Source of the DNA: Episyrphus balteatus
Lineage: Eukaryota; Arthropoda; Insecta; Diptera; Syrphidae
NCBI RefSeq assembly: GCF_945859705.1
Contig: NC_079134.1
Span: 85,072,951 to 85,136,950 of the forward strand
Reading direction: 5' to 3'
Length of the DNA stretch: 64,000 nt
The position numbers and the translations under genes are program-made. Under the pieces are notes generated by a model that saw nothing but the letters and a program-made list of their open reading frames with translations, was not told the DNA's origin and searched no databases. This document shows, piece after piece, positions 21,153 through 32,540 of the stretch (positions are counted from its first letter, which is position 1; every line of letters begins with the position of its first letter).

Positions 21153-23056
21153 TCGAAGATCCGCAAGAGAAAGTGGAGGCGGTGGGTGCTGCCTTCCAGC
21201 AAGTGTACAAGGTTAATGCTAGCATTAACCCGAACCATGACCTGGAAAACAGGGCCCTCCTTCATCACTTTTATCTACGTAATGATATTACGCAATGGCG
21301 ATCTGAGAATCGCGGTTTTACCGGGTTTAATGAAGAGCACTTGGCAAACTCCATCATCGCCGAGCATGCTGGGGCTAACACCCTGTTAGTTACGAAGGTA
21401 GAGCTCAAGTTCATCTTCGATTCATTAAAGAAAAAGAAGTCAGCAGGAGTCGATGATATATCCAATATTGTACTACGACATCTACCGCAAGAAGCTATTG
21501 ACATTTTTGCCACTCTGTTCAACAACGCTCTGAATAATGCATATTATCCAAAGCGTTGGAAAACAGCAGTGGTACATCCTCTACCGAAAAAGGAAAAGGA
21601 CAACTCCAATCCGGCAAATCTCCGGTCGATAAGTCTCCTTCCAAGTATCAGCAAGGTATTTGAAAAAGTTATCAATAGGGCTCTGTCTCAGTGGGCTGAG
21701 GACAACAATATCATACCGGATAATCAATTCGGGTTTAAGGCAGGACATGATACTATTCATGCCGCGTCTAAACTTGTATCTGATATTCAGTGGAACAAAT
21801 CTAAAAAACAGTGCACGGGTGCCTGTCTTGTTGATTTGGAAAAAGCTTTCGACACCGTTTGGTTAGAAGGTCTCTATCTTAAATTAACAAGACTTGGTAT
21901 AAGTAAACCACTTTTATATATGCTTTATGACATGCTCAATGGTAGAACGTTTGTTGTCAAAAGTGGCAATGTAACTTCTACTCGAGTTTTTAATATTAAA
22001 AATGGTCTTCAACAGGGAGCGGTGAACTCACCGATTCTCTTTAGTATTTACACCAGCGATCTGATAGGAAGTCTAACTCAGGCAATTGCGTATGCCGACG
22101 ACCTAATTGCGTACAGAACAGCTCCAAAAGTTGAGGTCATAAGAATTCTCTTACAACGTGACTTTGACAAAATTCAGCGATATTGTGATGACTGGAAGTT
22201 GAAAATCAACTTTCAGAAATCAGAAACGATTCTATTTAGGACTCCCTTGGCTAGGGCCTCAGGGGATACGCGAAGGAACTGGCGGAAGCTGGCGATCGCT
22301 GGACCACACGGACATCCACTGCCGAGTAAAAGTGTAGTAAAGTACCTTGGCATCTGGCTAGATCAATATCTATATTTCAATAGACATATGGATGCTGCTC
22401 TGGCCAGGGCGAGGGGAGCTTTTGCCCTGACGAAACGGCTGTTTTATAGCAGTCGGCTTGACACCAGGGTTAAGGTGATTTGCTACATGGCCCTCATACG
22501 GCCGATGATTGTCTATGGATGCCCTGTGTGGTTCAACGTTGCTCCATCTCAAATGGAAAAGTTTCGGGTGTTTGAGAGGCAGTGTCTTAGACGTTGCCTT
22601 GGTCTGCACAGAACACCCGAATCTGATTACACGCATTACTATTCCAATGAGGTCTTATACAATAGGGCCAACATAAATAGAATTGATAACTTTATGCTGA
22701 AGCTTGTTCGTGGCCACGTTTCAAGAGCAATGGCCTCTTCAAATAGCTACATTTTTGGGGCTTACTACCCTAACGACGAATACTTCAAGAGTGTGTGTTT
22801 AAGCGGCTATATTCCGCTTGAGGCATTCCTCTATTTAGATAGTCGGGGGCTTGTACAGGATAGATTGGCAGTTCCGCTAATCTACCACGTCGGGCGAAGA
22901 ACCGTGGACAGGCGACTGCTGTATGACAGGGACATCCTCGCACTAGGCGGAGAAGGGCGTCTTTGGTTCAGTAGGACTGTGTCCGATAGGGACCGAAGAG
23001 ATAGGGTAAGGCAGGAGAACCAGTTTTGGTGGCTTCATAATAGTGTAAATAGTTAA
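21153..23056 (+). CDS. LINE ORF2, reverse transcriptase part
   Basis: Continuation of ORF2 after the palindrome, open to the stop at 23056. It copies LINE RNA at the nicked target. Order of features: IEDPQEKVEAVGAA linker; KKKKSAGVDDISN; the fingers block NLRSISLLPSISKVFEKVI; the first palm aspartate in DLEKAFDTVW; NGLQQGAVNSPILFS; the catalytic pair in AYADDLIAY; KLKINFQKSETILF; and PSKSVVKYLGIWLD. After the reverse transcriptase comes a region with FERQCLRRCLGLHR and a C-terminal tail ending QFWWLHNSVNS. I see no RNase H motif. Frame and catalytic residues are intact; only the insertion at 19914 separates it from the endonuclease. Confidence 0.93.
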
Positions 23057-23633
23057 AGTGGTCTTTGTTTTTATGCCTTGGCCGGCTTACATAGTTTTAG
23101 GTGTTTAGTTTTAAGTAGGGACAGTCGGGGTGGCACAAAAAAAAAAAAAAATAAAAAAAAATACAAAAAAATACAAAAAAATACAAAAAAATACAAAAAA
23201 AATACAAAAAAATACAAAAAAATACAAAAAAAATACAAAAAAATACAAAAAAAAAAAAAATAAAATAAAAATTGCTTGCTGTGGCTGTTCTAGTTTTTAA
23301 GTAGTTTTAAGTAGTTTAAGTACCTAGTTTAAGTAGCTTTAATTAGTTTGTAAGTTTTAAAATAAAAAAAAATGATCAGAGTCCAAGTTTTTTTTAAAAT
23401 TATTTCTTGGAAAAAATAAAACCTTGAAATATATATTTGAATTAAATTAGTTTTAAGGCCGAAAGGCATTAGTATTAAGAAAAATGAAGTATAACTTAGA
23501 GTGCCCGTATAGGGCCAGTAAGTTAGTTGTAAGTAATTGATAAGTAGGCTAGTTTTTATGAATTTTTATCTAGCTTTAAGATAGTTTTAAGTTGATGAAA
23601 AATAAAAATGAATTAAAATTTAAAAAAAAAAAA
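23057..23633 (+). repeat. LINE 3' untranslated region with ATACAAAAAA microsatellite
   Basis: The 3' untranslated region of the complete LINE. At 23137-23272 it holds an A-rich microsatellite of about ten ATACAAAAAA-type units that is absent from copy 1, which has a run of seven A at the same point. It ends in an A-rich tail adjoining the target duplication. Confidence 0.85.
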
Positions 23634-23643
23634 AAAGTACCGG

Positions 23644-23680
23644 ACTTTCAATCAGGATGTACGAGGTTCAAATCCAGCAA
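23644..23680 (+). repeat. tRNA-derived sequence, 3' half (right flank of LINE)
   Basis: Continues the 5' half at 16344-16371. It holds an anticodon-arm-like segment and a pol III B box GGTTCAAATCC at 23665-23675. See the 5' half for doubts about whether it was ever a functional tRNA. Confidence 0.5.
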
Positions 23681-23699
23681 AATTCGTCAAGTAAGTAGA

Positions 23700-24375
23700 A
23701 GTTTTTTTCTTAATATAATTGTGTTTGGAAATTTAATTTCAGAAGCAAAACTTGTCTGGATGGAAAACAAAGAAGAAAATGAAAAAATAAAATGTAATAG
23801 GTACACACAAAAAAAAAAAATATTTTTTTTTCTTTATTCTATTTGGGATATACCTCGTTTAGACTTTCACAATCATTCCACAAGTCTGCTCAGAGCTTCT
23901 AAATAAAAATAAAAGCCTGCAACAATAATACACATTTTCAAATTTCAAATGTTGGTTGTTTCTATAAGGCATTAAAGACATGTTATGAGTCTCTCCAATC
24001 AACTTGCATATGACTCTTCTAAGGCCTATCAAGCTTCTCGGGTGGGCCAGATGGGCTTCTCTATGGTCGTATAAAAGCAATATTTCTAAAATCGAAACAG
24101 CTTCGTTAGATCCTTGTGGAAGTAAAATTGTTAGTTGGGCAGCCAACATAAGCGGGTCAGATTGCAGCCAAGTGACCAGACTGCAGCGAGGGTTCCCACA
24201 GGTGGAATTCCAGGAAAACAACATAAGCAATATTATCAGCGACAATTCAAAGGTTTCTTCCAAATAAATTAATAATAATGTAAGTTTGAGTTTTATTCTG
24301 TCTAATAAAGAACTCACATCGTGAGCAGTGAAAAATAAATTTTTTTTTAAGTTATCGAACTAAAACGTACATAAC
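23700..24375 (+). mobile_element. Probable 5' LTR of an LTR retrotransposon
   Basis: Directly before the primer-binding site at 24376 lies about 650 bases with a possible polyadenylation signal (AATAAA near 24330) and the end ACGTACATAAC that often precedes TGGCGCC in insect gypsy elements. The left boundary is not determinable and no second LTR is in the window. The minus-strand 152-residue open frame (24317-23859) is hydrophobic, matches nothing I know and is probably chance. Confidence 0.5.
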
Positions 24376-24393
24376 TGGCGCCCGAGCAAATCA
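24376..24393 (+). promoter_or_regulatory. Retrotransposon primer-binding site
   Basis: TGGCGCCCGAGCAAATC begins like the complement of a tRNA-Lys 3' end, TGGCGCCCGA, which primes minus-strand synthesis in many retroelements. Only the first part matches, so tRNA identity is uncertain. Confidence 0.6.
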
Positions 24394-24683
24394 AAATCGT
24401 GGAATAAATAACCGTTGACAAAAAAGCCGTGCAACTAAAAATAAAATAAGTGAAAACCGGTTAAAGTAAAAAAAAAGCAAAAAGTGAACTAAGACACTAA
24501 AAGCAAATATAAAACAAGTGAATTAAAACACTAAAAGCAAAAAGTGAACTAAGACACTAAAAGCAAATAAAAAAGTGCATTAAAACACTAAAATAGTTAA
24601 CCAGTGACAGAAACTCCACTGAGGAAGCGAGGAAAAGGAAACAAATTTGTATATTACAAAATTTTTTAACCAAGAATAAATAA
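24394..24683 (+). repeat. LTR retrotransposon leader with 60-bp tandem repeat
   Basis: Leader downstream of the primer-binding site. AAAAAGTGAACTAAGACACT occurs at 24479 and again at 24539, a 60-bp period with further partial copies (GTGAATTAAAACACTAAAAG). No gag frame is reached because the CAC-ended element begins at 24684. Confidence 0.6.
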
Positions 24684-25017
24684 CACTGTGTAACATTCAA
24701 AATATACGCGGGCGGAGACCTATCACGATTTGTAGAGCTAGTTGTACTGATTACGAAACGTTATTTAAAAACTCCATAACACCCCCAAAATCTGGAGTTA
24801 GGGGCAAAAAACGATTTTTTGGACCTTCACCCATTGAAAAAAATCTAGCTTCGTCAAATTTGTAATTTAGCTTTCCTTATAGTTTTAGACATTTAGACCT
24901 TTTCAAAAAAGTATAAAACATGTGGTTTAATTAAACCACCTAGAATTTATAAGCTGACAAAGTTCAAAAATTCCATTTTTTTCGTCATTTACCCAACTTC
25001 GACATCAATTTAAAGTA

Positions 25018-25936
25018 CCTCCTGCTCAAATTTAACGCTCATCATATTTATTTTACAAAAAAGTCCTACTATTACTTTATCTCACAGTATCGTGGTTATT
25101 TTCTCAAATAAGACATGAGTTAGCTTAAATTGAAGGTATGGAATAAAATGTTTGTGGGGAAGATTTGGAGAGGTATGCTGAAGTCTATCTGTCAACCCGC
25201 GAACCTTTTAGAGATGAGTCATAAATTTTCATGGAGTAAACTCTGCCTCACAACACCTACGGAGTTAGTGAGATCTCCTAGACCTAATTTAAGTACCCAA
25301 AGATACTTGGCTGATATTCTCGAACAGCATGCGGTTCCAATCACCCCTAGATTTGGTCCACAAATCAGTCTGATGCACGATAATGCATGCTAGAGTGGTT
25401 TGAGAATATCTTCATGATTAAAATGTGCCACCTTTGAATTGATCACACAGATATCCGGATGTAAATTCAATAGAACATGTCTAGGAAATGTTGAAAAAAA
25501 TGCATTTGCGGCCGAAATCCACCTCCAAGCATTCTTGATTAACAGAAAACTGCAGTGAAAGAAAAGTTACAACAAAACCTTCAAAACTTAATTCGTGGAA
25601 TGAAGAGACGACTCCAAATTACCATATGCGCTAGAGGAGACAATGCCAAGTATTGAAAAAAGTTATTGGAAAGAACTGTCACGCGTTTCCATTTTTTTAA
25701 ATTTTTTTTCTTAAAAAACAAAAATTATTTTAATATCAGTTTTCAGACCTTGAATTGCTAAATTTGGTTTATCTTTTTTTTGGTTAATAATACTGTTGCA
25801 ATTTAGCATTTTTCTGACTTGCTAAACAATAAGCAAACACAAAAAAATACAACAAATAATTTTAAAGCCATTTCAAACAAGATGCAGGGGTATAACTAAA
25901 GAAAACAAAAGTGTGCGTTAATTTTGAGCAGGAGTT
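25018..25936 (+). pseudogene. Tc1-like transposon with broken transposase
   Basis: The transposon is delimited by TA at 25016-25017 and 25937-25938 and by inverted ends with the shared core CTCCTGCTCAAA. The empty site is read from the related element at 51940-51975 in complement. Inside, 25127-25657 is a Tc1-type transposase in several frames: STQRYLADILEQHAVPITPR, then LMHDNAC in place of the conserved MHDNARPH, then PDVNSIEHV in place of PDLNPIEHVW, and the end QNLIRGMKRRLQITICARGD. Both the frame and the arginine-proline-histidine after the second catalytic aspartate are lost. At 919 bp it is shorter than a full Tc1 element, so the N-terminal half is deleted. Confidence 0.85.
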
Positions 25937-26360
25937 TATATGTTTTCATAACAACATGGTGTTTTTAAAATATATTCTAAAATAATATTTATTTCGAAAT
26001 CAGACGAGATATTTTTAATGAAAATCAGTTCAAAATTGACTTAAAAAAAATTACGATTTCAACCCAGATACCAAAATTCGAACTTTTAGGCCTAGAACAC
26101 AAATGTTATTTTGGCACGTAGTTGTATAACTTGGGCACAAGGATTTCATAACGGGTTTTTGTAGAGGAGTTCAATAAAATAATTTTTTTCTATTGGAGGG
26201 GGTCTATCTCCCCCGTTTAGGTGGGAGGGGCAGTTTTCTAAAAAATATTATTAAAATAAAAAAAAAAATTATTTAAAAACAACGGCAACACTTAGTAATA
26301 AATGATACTATTTCCGAAAGGTAAAATTGTACATTTAATTATAATTTTAAAATCAATATA

Positions 26361-26610
26361 TCGTCGCTGTAGTACTAATACCTCGTAACACCAAAAAGTC
26401 GATTTATCAGGAGAGGCAAAAAACAGAGTATGAAATGTATGAGAATCAATACAAATGATCTTGTTTTGATTAAGCCAAGCTCTGAAAATATCGATTTTAG
26501 ACAAACAAGGTCTTTTCTATTACATCCGGAATTTTTCGAACAATATAATTGCATCATTAGTCCAAAATCGGCTTTTTCGGGGTTACGAGGTATAAGAGCT
26601 ACACTGACGA
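26361..26610. mobile_element. Miniature element TCGTCGC family, 250 bp, TA duplication
   Basis: Ends TCGTCGCTGTAGTACTAATA and complement TCGTCAGTGTAGCTCTTATA continue inward as ACCTCGTAAC on both sides. TA flanks at 26359-26360 and 26611-26612; the empty site in the related element (51530 region) reads through. A TA target fits Tc1/mariner. A relative with ends TCGTCGCCCTAGTATT lies at 63311-63821. Confidence 0.65.
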
Positions 26611-26894
26611 TATTATAACCAATTGTTTTAGAAATACCTAACCTAATCGATTTCAAAGTTAAAAATAGGCAAAACAAATTCTAAAAACTCATTTTATACT
26701 ATTTTTGTCCACACTGTGAATTTTAATACAAAATTTACTCACACAGAAAACTATCTCTATTGATTCCTTATCGAACAGTGAAAACTATATGTTTATGTCT
26801 TCTAGTTTTTGAGAAAATTGAAAAATAAAACAAATAGGTAAAAACAAAAAATATTTTGAAAAAGGAAAAATCTGATAAAACAATTTTTCAATTG

Positions 26895-27989
26895 TGTCCT
26901 CTTCGAAACCCGAATTGGAAATCGGGCGAATCGGGTCGATTGGGTTCTCCAGAAGAAAATTTATTTTGTTGAGTATTATTCTTTCGAGAATTTTTGCAAT
27001 ATTGGAGAGAAGGGTCTGTGGTTGTTGATTTCAAAATTGTTTGGTTTTTTAACTATAGGCAAAATCCTGGCTGTCTTCCAGCAACTGGGGAAGTATGCAT
27101 TGTTGATGCAGTTGTTATATATTATTGTCAGGAAGTTTGCAGTTTGATTTGAGATTTTTTTTGCTGAAAGAAGTTAGAAATATTGCCCGGCCCGGACGAT
27201 TTATTCGGTCTCAAGAGTTTAAACAGTTCCCTCACATCCTCGGGGTCTGTGAATATATGGCGTGCTATGGGATTCAGAGCAGTTTTTCGGGGCTGAAGAT
27301 GAAAATATGTTCCGGAATGTTTTGAATCACAAAATTCACGGTCTCTTGGGCTCTCTGAGTGGTACTGGGGTTGTGGGATGGTAAGGGTTTCGGTTTTTTA
27401 GCTTCGGTCAACCGGTTTTGTTCGGTTTTTTGTTCTACCGGTTTAAACCAGTTTTTGCGAAATAACCAAAAAACTGGCTGAAAAAAAACTTCGAACAAAA
27501 AAAGACCCGACGAGACAAAAAAACTGAAAACCCTCAAAACTTTCATTCCCTCTCTCAACTTACCATATTATTATAAATTTTCATTCATATTCAGCTTCAA
27601 AAATTCCTCAAAACTTCTACTAAGAGTGAGTTAAGAACTCTTAAATCTAAATCAAATTAAAAAAAAAGCTTTGCTTAGGGATTTTCTTGGAAAAGTTTTT
27701 TTTTTGGTTGATAAATTAATTTAATTTTGTTTTGGCTATCAAATCAAGCAAAAAACCGAAAACCGGAGAGGATTTGAGAGGAAAGTTTCCTGTATTCGGC
27801 ATTGATCCTGTTAAAAGATCGGTGGAATATATTTTTCAAGCGCCTTTGCCATTGGTGTTTTACTTTATAAAGGTTTTCTATGTCAGATGGTTAATTTTTG
27901 TACTTGTTAAATGAGATTGTGGAATTACTCTCTAGTGTGGAAATTAATTTTTCATTGAAGTGGGTTATATAGTTGTCGATATCCGTGTT
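26895..27989 (-). pseudogene. LINE reverse transcriptase and linker remnant (minus strand)
   Basis: This is the downstream half of a broken LINE whose endonuclease lies at 30432-30933. On the minus strand, 27989-27780 reads NTDIDNYITHFNEKLISTLE and HQWQRRLKNIFHRSFNR, the linker typical between endonuclease and reverse transcriptase. After a degenerate stretch, 27260-26900 shows the reverse transcriptase fingers in shifting frames: NRPGRAIF, then NNCINNAYFP, then a block ending near FGFRRGHN. The catalytic YADD part is missing because the CAC-element family sequence starts at about 26890. Stops and frameshifts are frequent. Confidence 0.75.
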
Positions 27990-30431
27990 CACTGAAAATA
28001 ATAAATTTCGTAAAATTACGAAAATCGTTTCATACACTACATTTTCGTTGGCTCAACGAAAATATGTAATTTTTCGTAATATGAAAACCTTCATCACTTA
28101 ATGAAAAAATTTCATAAACCTTTTCTCCCTTTTTAGAGTCAAGAAATCTTATTTAATGAAAATATTCATCACTTAACGAAAAATTTCATACTAATTTTTA
28201 CGGAAAAAAATTGTTTAAAAATGAATTTTTTAGTATTTTGATCAAAATTTTCATTAAGTTACGAAATAATTCATCAACTTATGAAACTCAACATTAGCTA
28301 ACAAAAAATTTTTTTTTTATGAAAATAAATAATTGTTTTATGAAAATTCTTCATATACTAATGAAATATTACATCAGCTTACGCAAAAATACATCAGTTA
28401 ACGAAAATAAATCGTTAATTTACATAAAAAAACGTAGACTAACAAAAAACGTAGACAAAGAGACCTTCAACGTTTTTGGGAATGGTGCAATATTAATGGT
28501 TTAGTTTTAAATATTGACAAGTGTAAAACAATGTGTTTTACACGCAAAAAATGTGATTGTCTATAATTATGCGATTAATCTATCACCACTAACTAATTTG
28601 TCTCGTTTCACTGACCTTGGGATAGTATTGGACTCAAAATTAACTTTTACTGACCATTTTGACTACATTATTAAAAAAGCTAACATGACTCTTGGTTTTA
28701 TCAAAAGATTTGCTCGGGAATTTCGTGACCCTTACGTTTTAAAAACTCTTTATGTCTCATTCGTAAGATCCATTTTAGAATATGGTTGCGTTATATGGGC
28801 GCCATATTATGCGGTTCATATAAATAGATTGGAGTCCGTTCAAAGAAGATTTATGAGATTTTGCTTAAGATTTCTACCATGGTCAAATCGAATTAACTTG
28901 CCACCTTACGCTCAACGTATTAATCTAATAAATCTTCCATTTCTTACCAGTCACAGAGCGTATCTACAATTTTGTTTTATTGTCGGGATAATAAATGGAT
29001 CGATTTCAGCTCCATCGATCCTCTGTCGATTAAATTTCATTGCTAGTCAGTATAGCTTGAGAAGGCAGTTGCCAATTTCTAACATTTTCAGTAGATCAAA
29101 CTACGGTGCTAATAGCCCTTTAAATCTTTTAATCAATATTTACAATAAAAATTCAAATATAAATAACTCCAGCATTGAAAATATAAAATCACTTAACTTT
29201 AAAAAAATATTCTTTATTCAAAATAACCCATAATGTACATTATATGTAAGTTTTTCTTTTAGTTTTGTAATAATATAATACCTATATATGTAATTTTAAT
29301 TTTAAGAAAATGTACTTATGTATATCGTTAGTATTTAACGAATAAACTTCAATTGCAACGTAAAAAAAAAAAAAGAGCACTCATATTTTCTTTTCTTGTG
29401 TGCATTTCTGGTAGTTTAAATTCAACCGCGAAAGTGTGAAGACTTATTAAGCGGTATTAAAAAGTGATGTTTTTATAAAAAACTTCTACTTAGCTGGTAC
29501 TTGGGCCATTTACTCGAGCTTTTTATAGGTAAGTAAAATTGTAAACTGACTTCCAATAATTTTGATTCAGCTTCATCTTTTCAAAAATATTCAAAGGTTA
29601 ACGTCAACGTTCTCAAATTATATGGGAAGACTGGATGAATGATGAGATTGAGAAATGTAAGTATAACCATTCTATTATTATTTAATATTTAAATATTATT
29701 GTTTTCTATGTTTCATAAAAAAATTACAATATTCAAATTTTTTTTATTTCTATTTTATTTCAGATTCAAAAGATGTCAACCTAATGGGTACATAATTCCG
29801 ACCCAAAAACCCAAATATTCATTTATGTACCTCCTTAAGAAAAGTAGATATATTTTTCCAGGTTTTTCATGATTTTAATTTAATTTTTTTATTCCATGTA
29901 TTTAATTTAGAATATCCCCCATCAATAAAAATTAAAAAATTAAAATTCAAAACATTTTTTTTGAATGGTTAAAAAATTTCGCTCCACTCCACTTTTTTTT
30001 TTAATTTCAGGTTTTAATTCCAAATTTTAGGGAAGAAAAATGAACGAAAAATTTCGTAGGCTTACGAAAAAATTCGTAGGATATTCTACTTAAAGAATAA
30101 TTAGTACAACGAAAAGCTTCGTTAGCTAACGAATATTTTTTCGTAATTTAAATAAAATATTCATAAAATTAACGAAAAAATTTGTTAGCTTACGAAAGTT
30201 TACGTTAATTGATGAAAAAAATTCGTAAAGTGATGTAAAACTTCATTAATTCTCGATCAAAAATTTTTATGAAATATTTCATTAAAATACGACAGTTTTC
30301 TTTAACGTATGAACGTTAACGTATGAAAGCCATTTCGTTGAGCCAATTAAATTTTTCATCGGCTAAAAATTAATTAAATTTTCGTTGGCTTAACGCATTT
30401 CGTTGTATTTACGTAAGGATTTGGTTCAGTG
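27990..30431. mobile_element. CACTG-ended element, 2.4 kb, with AACGAAAA subterminal repeats
   Basis: The element is delimited inside a broken LINE. The minus-strand coding sequence before it (CCCCGGATAGTTCTTGTCAT) and after it (GGATATCGACAACTATATAA) joins into one open frame once it is removed. Ends are CACTGAAAAT and complement CACTGAACCA with a TT duplication (27988-27989, 30432-30433); a 5-bp GTGTT duplication with one less terminal base pair is the other reading. About 450 bases at each end are packed with TTCGT/ACGAA and TTCAT/ATGAA motifs, as in the subterminal repeats of CACTA elements. The centre holds a 5'-truncated LINE (28467-29375). No transposase. Confidence 0.65.
28467..29375 (+). 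pseudogene. 5'-truncated LINE: end of reverse transcriptase and A tail
   Basis: The last third of a LINE ORF2 starting after the catalytic YADD. FWEWCNINGLVLNIDKCKTM at 28470 needs one frame change near 28550 to continue in 28590-29233. That frame carries FTDLGIVLDSKLTFTDHF, FVRSILEYGCVIWAP, SVQRRFMRFCLRFLPW and LPPYAQRINLINLPFL. A short untranslated region and a run of 13 A at 29363 end the copy. The same group is represented by 34945-36349 (LPPYQERLQLINLQSL). It is nested in the CACTG-ended element. The clade is not assigned with certainty. Confidence 0.85.
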
Positions 30432-30933
30432 TTGGAATGACAAGAACTATCCGGGGGAAAGCGGTTTTGCAGATTGAGATCTAATTGATTTCTGAAAGAA
30501 TACTAGTTTAGTTGGTGTTTTTAAATTATCTGTGTGAGGGTTGTTCTAGCAGGCAGATGTCTGCATCTTCAATACAAATGCTCAAAAGCAGCGAGCAGTG
30601 CTTCGTAAAGGTGGGAAGCGTTATTAGGGAAAAGTTTTGGTCGAAGTGATTAACTAAATGGCTGGAGATGAGAAAGTGGTCCAAGAACGATCGGCCTCTT
30701 CGAAAAGTGGGGGTATCCTAGGTGAAGTTGGCTAGTGATCGGTTATTATTAAGCCAGGATTCCAGCGTTTTGCCGTTCAGATTGTGTATTCGGTCCCCCC
30801 AGTTTATGCTCTTGGCGTTGAGGTCGAATCTGTTTGAAAGGGTTTCAATCGCGTTTATTTCGGAAGAAAGTTGTACTGGAGAAGTGTTAGTGGGGAAATA
30901 AACCGAGCCTAGGAGAAAAGTTTTTTTTTTCAC
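30432..30933 (-). pseudogene. LINE endonuclease remnant (minus strand)
   Basis: Minus-strand endonuclease part of the LINE whose downstream half is at 26895-27989. GSVYFPTNTSPVQLSSEINA, DLNAKSINWGDRIHN (metal-binding aspartate and asparagine), then after a stop DTPTFRRGRSFLDHFLISS and LPTFTKHCSLLLSI, where the catalytic serine-aspartate-histidine is degraded. It joins the linker across the CACTG-ended element. The N-terminal catalytic glutamate region is missing; the homology stops near 30933. Confidence 0.8.
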
Positions 30934-30940
30934 TTCAAAT

Positions 30941-31256
30941 TCTTTGATGTAGTAAGCTTAGAACAAGCTTTTATCTATGATCAGAGGCTCATAATAAGTG
31001 CATGTTAGTGGTTAGTAAACAAAAAATACAACCTCCCACATGCACAATATAAAACAAAATCATACCAAAGTAAGCGTTTTCTTAAATCATCGCTAAAGGG
31101 TATCAACTTTGCAGATAGAGAGTTACTGTAAAACAATTTTTTTCTTAGAATATACCCAAGAATCATCCCTCAAAATCTTCTTATCTCATACCGGGACACC
31201 CTGTATATATAAAAAAATTAATTTGAAAAAAAAAAAATATTTAATATTATACTATT
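30941..31256. other. Unassigned AT-rich stretch
   Basis: No gene or repeat recognised. The short open frames are unsupported. Confidence 0.35.
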
Positions 31257-31778
31257 CAGTCCTGTCGAGGTATCCGTTCGGAGAAAGTTCCGAAACGGTA
31301 GCCCGTTCCGATCGGAACTTACCTACATTTCTTTCAAGGTATCCACTTCTGAACAAAAAAAATTAAGTATACAATCGCATTCACTTGACACATGTGTCAG
31401 CGTGATTTATTCAATAAATAAAAATCATTGTGATGATGATCAAGTCTTCTTAATTTCAACCAACCTCTCTTGCTGAGGTTTGTCGTTGTTTTTTTTTTAA
31501 TCTACACTAAAAAATCCAAATTATATTTACATTTTTTTTTCTGTGAAATTCAACTTTCCTGAAAATGTTCTGCTACTATTTTGTGTCGGAGAATTTCCGA
31601 TTAAATTCAAAGCACAACTGTCAAAAAGTCTTTGCTGAACACATTTCATCGCAATGCGTTGATGGGCGTCATGTTTCATCGCAAGATTCTCGGATATGTC
31701 AAACGGATATCTCGATAGAAAATTCTCCGATTTCGAACAAATCGGAAAAAAAATTTCTCCGATACCTCGATAGGGCTG
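31257..31778. mobile_element. CAG-ended inverted-repeat element, 522 bp
   Basis: Ends CAGTCCTGTCGAGGTATCCG and complement CAGCCCTATCGAGGTATCGG are inverted for about 30 bases with few mismatches. CAG ends fit hAT or mariner-type non-autonomous elements. The flanks (ATACTATT and ATTATAAT) are too AT-rich to decide on a target duplication. Interior has TTCCGATCGGAACTT palindrome near 31305. No coding sequence. Confidence 0.55.
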
Positions 31779-32540
31779 ATTATAATGTAATATAATGTAA
31801 TGTAAATAATGTAATTTAATTTAATGTAAGGTATATTGTAATAAAATTAGAATATAATAAATTTGAAATACAAAAAAAAAACAAAAATATTTAATACTAT
31901 TACTATGTACAATAATGTTATCAAATATAAGTAAAATGTTGTGTAAAAATGAATTATGTGTCATTTGTCTTTCACTCATCATGTCGTTAAAACTTGCTTT
32001 AAGTGGGAATGAGTCAACTCTTAATGCTCGGTATTTTTCACCAATAGTGCTTAAATCTAATTATTAATGTGGACTTATAGTTTTCCAAACAAATAATTCA
32101 ATTCCAAATGTGGATGAGAGTAATAATGTTATGTATCGTTGATAGTGTTATTTCTTTTCCTATGGGTTCATATGAAATTAATATATTAACAATTTAAAAC
32201 TAAAGAGAATCAATGAAATAAATAAAAAAAAGAAAAACCAATTAAGGAAAACTGAAATTAAAATCAAGGCAAACAACAACACTCTGAAATGTGAAATTTT
32301 CTGTTCAGAAGATATTGACTTTTCAAAACCAAATTCTATTGGTTCGCTTTTAAGGTTTAGAAGTTGTTGAAATCAAACTTGCTTCATGATCAGATCTCTA
32401 TGTTTACATAAATAGAGTTTAATACAATCCGCATTGAATGTAATATGATAGATGGAACGTACATCAATAACCAATCGGCGCATATTTTACATGAATTCTC
32501 TGTTAAAGTAAGTCCTGGCTATAGTGCGGCGGCTTAGCAT
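31779..32540. other. AT-rich stretch with TAATGTAAT simple repeat
   Basis: 31779-31840 is made of TAATGTAAT and TAATTTAAT units. The remainder shows no gene or repeat that I can support. Confidence 0.45.

Larger units (their letters stand above)
16372..23633 (+). mobile_element. Complete jockey-like LINE with 10-bp target duplication
   Basis: The element is flanked by AAAGTACCGG at 16362-16371 and 23634-23643. It has a 5' untranslated region of about 360 bases, ORF1 (16731-18560), ORF2 overlapping it by one base (18560 on), a 3' untranslated region and an A-rich tail (23622-23633, merging into the duplication). Without the palindrome at 19914-21149 it is about 6.0 kb. ORF1 and both parts of ORF2 are open, so apart from that insertion the copy looks young. 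Domain content (three zinc knuckles, endonuclease, reverse transcriptase, no obvious RNase H) fits the jockey group. Confidence 0.93.
24684..26890. mobile_element. CAC-ended palindromic-family element (right end unresolved)
   Basis: Starts CACTGTGTAACATTCAAAAT right after TAA (24681-24683) and continues with ATACGCGGGCGGAGACC, the same left end as 51227-52300. It then follows that element through the CATTTACCCAACTTCGACAT stretch, is broken by a Tc1-like insertion (25018-25936), and resumes with TTCAACCCAGATACC, the G-rich GGGAGGGGCA block and the AACGGCAACACTTA core (26280). A miniature element sits at 26361-26610. Family sequence is still recognisable to about 26890 but the mirrored CAC end is not seen, so the right part is truncated or rearranged. 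Confidence 0.65.

Noticed and set aside
23859..24317. Minus-strand 152-residue hydrophobic frame in the LTR-like region
   Set aside because: No domain recognised, and it lies in sequence that has LTR features on the other strand.
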